Source: Methylococcaceae bacterium (GTDB lineage: Bacteria > Pseudomonadota > Gammaproteobacteria > Methylococcales > Methylomonadaceae). Taken from it: 8,094 nucleotides of DNA. The position numbers and the translations under genes are program-made. The DNA is taken from positions 641-8,734 of the forward strand of contig PMDM01000121.1 of NCBI GenBank assembly GCA_003155565.1. The letters are read 5' to 3'. Positions 5,128 through 8,094 of the stretch are shown one piece after another. A model generated the notes under the pieces. It had not been told where the DNA came from. It saw only the letters and a list, made by a program, of their open reading frames with translations, and made no database searches. Each line of letters starts with the position of its first letter. Positions within the stretch are counted from its first letter, which is position 1.

Positions 5128-6786
5128 CTACCTATTAATAGCACCGATTAAAGTATCGAATAGTGAACTGGCAACACTGACGACTTTGGCAGCGGCCTGA
5201 TAGGACTGTTGAAATTTGATCAGGTTAGCGGCCTCTTCATCCAAATTAACGCCGGCTAGATTTTCTCTGGTTTGTTTTGCCTGATTTAACAAGGCTTCCT
5301 GGGCTGAACTGCTTATTTTTGCCGAATGCGTTAATGTGCCAACCTGTGATACCAGTTGGCCGTAAGCATCATTAAAAGTGGACTTTCCACCCAATAGAAC
5401 AGGTTTTTTTTCTAGATCAGCCAAACTTAAAGCGATTGTATTGTCGCCGGGTATCGGTGAACCTGCGCCGCCGGTAGTGCCGGCTGCAGCAATTTTTACT
5501 GGATCGGTAATCAATGCCGTCATTTTTTGGGCGGCATTAAATGTGGGCCTGATCAAAAAACTGTCATTAGCTGCAACCGTTGCTCCCGTTGCTATGCTAA
5601 ATCCAGGGCCAGCTATAGTCAATGGGGGAGGGCCGGCAAAAGTGGTTACGGTATTATCAGTTAAACGCTTTAACGAAAAGTTGCTGCCATCATAGTTCAA
5701 CTGGTAATCACTGGGCGCCAACTGGCTTATGGTAAGCGGATCATAAGTCGCGGTAACGCTGCCGACATTGTTGGGGTCCGGAGTTACCGGCACTGTTAAT
5801 GTTGGTGTTCCGAGGCTGAACATATCTGTTCCTGCAGCCCCATTCAAATCAAAGCCTGTGGTATGTACCGCGTTAAATTGGACAGCAAATCCAGCGGCCA
5901 CCAAGCCCAGTTGTTGCTGGGCAGGATCGAGAACTTGATCGCGAAATTTAAGCGCCCCGGACAGTTCCCCACCGCTAATCTGATTGCTTATATCCTGGCC
6001 GGCCAAAAAAATTTCTTTATGGCTAGGGTCGGTGCTTGAACCTGCCAACGACATCTTGGAAGAGTTTGCGCCCAACACCAAAGATTGCCCTTGACCAATA
6101 AACACGCTGATGGTGCCGTCCTGCTGGGCGATCGTCGAAACGCTAATTTTTTCAGCAATTTTAGCTATAAGTGCGTCGCGCTGATCCAGCAGGTCATTAG
6201 GTGGCTGCGCACCCAATGTGCTGCTTGAGTCGGTAGCAATTTTCCCGTTCAGGGTAGCAATGCTATCGGCATATGTGTTTATATCATCAACAGTCCCCTG
6301 CATTTGCTTATTGGTTTGATTACGCAAACCCTCAAACTGGGCCGATAACCCATTAAATTGCTTAGTTATAGCTGTCTCTTCAGAAATCATCACCTGCCTG
6401 GCAGGCACTGACGAAGGGTCATTAGCAATCCCATTAACAGCATTAAAGAGCGAACTCAAAGCCGATGACAAGCCAGTGGTTTCATTGGAGGTAATATTGT
6501 CGACCTGGGACGCCAGGGTAGAAAGCGTATTGGTTTCTCCAAAAGCGGACGTACTGGAAGTTAATTGATTGGTAATAAACTGATCGTAACTACGTGAAAC
6601 CGTTGCGACATTCACGCCCTGGCCAATATAGCCGCCGCCAGAAAATTGAGCTTGGTTGGTGCTGAGTTCAACGCGCTGACGGCTATAACCATCAGTATTA
6701 ACATTGGCAATATTATGGCTTATGGTACTCAATGAGCTTTGGGAGGCCATAAGCCCTGACAATGCGGTTCCTAAAATGCCTGACAT
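5128..6786 (-). CDS. flgK: Flagellar hook-associated protein FlgK (HAP1)
   Basis: FlgK is the first junction protein, laid on the hook tip after export through the flagellar type III apparatus. The 552 residues are within the usual range. The N-terminus has the rod/hook-family signature ALSGLMASQSSLSTISHNIA then NVNTDGYSRQRVEL (about residues 8-41). The C-terminal D0 helix is present: GVNLDEEAANLIKFQQSYQA, ending VASSLFDTLIGAINR. The central region (roughly 180-470) is the variable G/S/T/P-rich part, including a proline-rich stretch PVTPDPNN near 330. A ribosome site AGGAC (minus strand of 6793-6797) precedes the ATG. Gap to flgJ upstream is 60 bases with no promoter I can recognise. It is intact. 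Confidence 0.96.
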   Translation of the reverse strand: MSGILGTALSGLMASQSSLSTISHNIANVNTDGYSRQRVELSTNQAQFSGGGYIGQGVNVATVSRSYDQFITNQLTSSTSAFGETNTLSTLASQVDNITSNETTGLSSALSSLFNAVNGIANDPSSVPARQVMISEETAITKQFNGLSAQFEGLRNQTNKQMQGTVDDINTYADSIATLNGKIATDSSSTLGAQPPNDLLDQRDALIAKIAEKISVSTIAQQDGTISVFIGQGQSLVLGANSSKMSLAGSSTDPSHKEIFLAGQDISNQISGGELSGALKFRDQVLDPAQQQLGLVAAGFAVQFNAVHTTGFDLNGAAGTDMFSLGTPTLTVPVTPDPNNVGSVTATYDPLTISQLAPSDYQLNYDGSNFSLKRLTDNTVTTFAGPPPLTIAGPGFSIATGATVAANDSFLIRPTFNAAQKMTALITDPVKIAAAGTTGGAGSPIPGDNTIALSLADLEKKPVLLGGKSTFNDAYGQLVSQVGTLTHSAKISSSAQEALLNQAKQTRENLAGVNLDEEAANLIKFQQSYQAAAKVVSVASSLFDTLIGAINR

Positions 6787-6846
6787 ACTAGAGTCCTGTT
6801 CTGAGGGTTAAACGCCAGATGGCAACCTGTCTATTTACTTTGCGCA

Positions 6847-7866
6847 TTACTTCAACGCCACCACGGTTTCAGGATCAAGTGCCGCCAGCCTATTGCCATG
6901 ATAAATGCTCATCACTTTGTTGGCATAGCTTGGATCAGTCGCATAACCGGCCTGTTGTAATTCGTGCAGATAGCGTTCCCCATTGCCTACCTGTTTTAAG
7001 GCATCACCATAACGAGGGTTACTTTTTATAAAGTCCACATAATCCTGAAAGCTTTCCTGGTATGAAGCGTAGGATCTAAATCCTGCCTGTTCCTTTTTAG
7101 CAATGCCGTTTTCATATTCCAGTGTAGACATCTGAGCCTGATCACCATGCCATGCTTTGCTGGCCTTAATATTAAACAAGTTAAAACTGCTGCTGCCATC
7201 GCTGTTTTTGATTACTGAACGGCCCCAGCCCGTTTCCAATGCTGCCTGCGCCAAAAGTACCTTAGGTTCTACACCTAACTCCTTCGCTGCTTGTTCAGCG
7301 TAAGGGGATAACTTTTGGACGAAATCTTCTGCTGACTGTATCGGCAGGGAGGGGTTATTCTTTAATTGATTTTCAGCAATTTCTTTAACAGGATAGTTAT
7401 CCTGTATATAGGCTTTGAAAACTGCCTTATTGTCAGTTTTGTTCCAATCGTCATTATCTTTGCCTACCGATTTTCCGGCAGAATGGGAAGTCTGGGATAC
7501 GGTTTTATTAGAACCGGATGACCGGTTCAGATAATCGTCAATGCCCATTTTTTTATTATTATCTGGCTGATCATGGCTCAGCTGTTTGACTATTAAGTCC
7601 GCAAGTCCAACGCCAGGTTTTCCGGATAAATGCACAGCGAGTTGCTGGTCGTACATTTCCTTATAAAATTTACTTTGGTCGTTATCGCTTATGCCATCCG
7701 CCAGCTTTGCATCCCGCATACCTTTAAGCACATTGCTAACAAAAATGGCTTCAAATTGTTTGGCAACTTCTTTCACTGCATCCGGCGAATTTTTTCTGGC
7801 CTGGGTTTTTAAATTAGCCAGGCCATTAAAGTCGGTATAAACATCGGCATTTTGAGCATTTATCAT
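6847..7866 (-). CDS. flgJ: FlgJ, rod cap protein and flagellum-specific peptidoglycan hydrolase
   Basis: FlgJ caps the growing rod in the periplasm and cuts peptidoglycan so the rod can pass. The 339 residues show the two-domain form. The N-terminal rod-binding domain spans about residues 25-95 (VAKQFEAIFVSNVLKGMRDA, then DQSKFYKEMYDQQLAVHLSG and GVGLADLIVKQL). A polar S/N/D/K-rich linker covers about 96-175. The glucosaminidase domain spans about 183-325: LAQAALETGWGRSVIK with Glu211 as the expected catalytic acid, SSSFNLFNIKASKAWHGDQ, then GFRSYASYQESFQDYVDFI and AGYATDPSYANKVMSIY. No signal peptide is seen, as usual for FlgJ exported by the flagellar system. The start is supported by GGAG (minus strand of 7873-7876) 6 bases upstream. 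It lies 38 bases after flgI, the standard flgI-flgJ-flgK-flgL order. Confidence 0.96.
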   Translation of the reverse strand: MINAQNADVYTDFNGLANLKTQARKNSPDAVKEVAKQFEAIFVSNVLKGMRDAKLADGISDNDQSKFYKEMYDQQLAVHLSGKPGVGLADLIVKQLSHDQPDNNKKMGIDDYLNRSSGSNKTVSQTSHSAGKSVGKDNDDWNKTDNKAVFKAYIQDNYPVKEIAENQLKNNPSLPIQSAEDFVQKLSPYAEQAAKELGVEPKVLLAQAALETGWGRSVIKNSDGSSSFNLFNIKASKAWHGDQAQMSTLEYENGIAKKEQAGFRSYASYQESFQDYVDFIKSNPRYGDALKQVGNGERYLHELQQAGYATDPSYANKVMSIYHGNRLAALDPETVVALK

Positions 7867-7904
7867 GACAATCTCCGCCTAAGTAATGCGATTAAAAACT
7901 AACT

Positions 7905-8094
7905 TTAAATAACGATTAGCTCGGCATGTAAGGCACCGGCTGATTTCAGCGCTTCAAGAATAGCCACCAAATCACTGGGCGAGGCACCCACGTTATTAAC
8001 TGCCTGGACAATTTTATCCAGAGAGACCCCGGGGCCGAACAAAAACATGTGGTTATTACCTTCGGCAACCTGTACATCAGATTGCGGAGTAACC
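7905..8094 (-). CDS. flgI: Flagellar P-ring protein FlgI, C-terminal end only (partial)
   Basis: The window closes inside a gene read on the minus strand. Its last 62 residues start [17 protein letters not shown] and end [20 protein letters not shown], then [20 protein letters not shown] and TAA (7907-7905). This is the conserved C-terminus of FlgI, the Sec-exported periplasmic subunit of the P ring that serves as rod bushing in Gram-negative flagella. The first complete codon ends at 8093; the remainder, including the signal peptide, is outside the window. It precedes flgJ by 38 bases, the usual order. Confidence 0.95.
   Translation of the reverse strand, partial: VTPQSDVQVAEGNNHMFLFGPGVSLDKIVQAVNNVGASPSDLVAILEALKSAGALHAELIVI

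Noticed and set aside
6787..6846. Possible promoter or terminator in the 60-base gap between flgJ and flgK
   Set aside because: Only a 4-bp GCCA/TGGC dyad is visible and no sigma-28, sigma-54 or sigma-70 pattern stands out, so no regulatory call is made.
6819..7031. Plus-strand open frame of 70 codons over the flgJ end
   Set aside because: It is antisense to conserved FlgJ glucosaminidase sequence, with no ribosome site or recognisable domain.

Overview
The window is flagellar territory from a Gram-negative bacterium. P-ring and rod genes (flgI, flgJ), hook-junction genes (flgK, flgL) and filament-cap genes (flaG, fliD, fliS, a fliT-like gene) are of proteobacterial type. FlgJ carries the fused peptidoglycan hydrolase domain typical of beta- and gammaproteobacteria. 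The flagellin tail (ending SVLGLLR) and the FliT-like chaperone fit the same groups. A methylotrophic gamma- or betaproteobacterium is possible, but that is only an impression from protein style. No 16S or other taxonomic marker is present.

Layout: two flagellar clusters converge. On the + strand (1-2747) lie the 3' end of a flagellin gene, a strong 13-bp hairpin, then flaG, fliD, fliS and a fliT-like chaperone, tightly packed with small gaps: the filament, its cap and the export chaperones. On the - strand (8094 down to 4193) lie the 3' end of flgI, then flgJ, flgK and flgL: P ring, rod cap/muramidase and the two hook-filament junction proteins. The window cuts both clusters at their upstream ends.

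The convergence zone (about 2748-4192) holds two non-structural genes that look visibly more A/T-rich than the flaG-fliD block. One is an HDOD-domain signalling protein (+ strand), preceded by a tandemly duplicated TATAAT-containing element. The other is a small gene (- strand) that I read as a stand-alone, decayed CZB (chemoreceptor zinc-binding) domain. It keeps a perfect Shine-Dalgarno but has lost two of four expected zinc ligands and carries a three-copy heptanucleotide repeat in its coding region.

The most consequential anomaly is that flgL is split by a one-base deficit in an A run at 4921-4923. All of FlgL is present, but in two frames. If real, the strain would lack the second hook-filament junction protein and should not assemble normal filaments. 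If not, it is a homopolymer sequencing or assembly error. No mobile element, CRISPR array, tRNA or rRNA was seen, and I did not find a wholly new system. The unusual content is the broken flgL and the HDOD/CZB pair at the junction.
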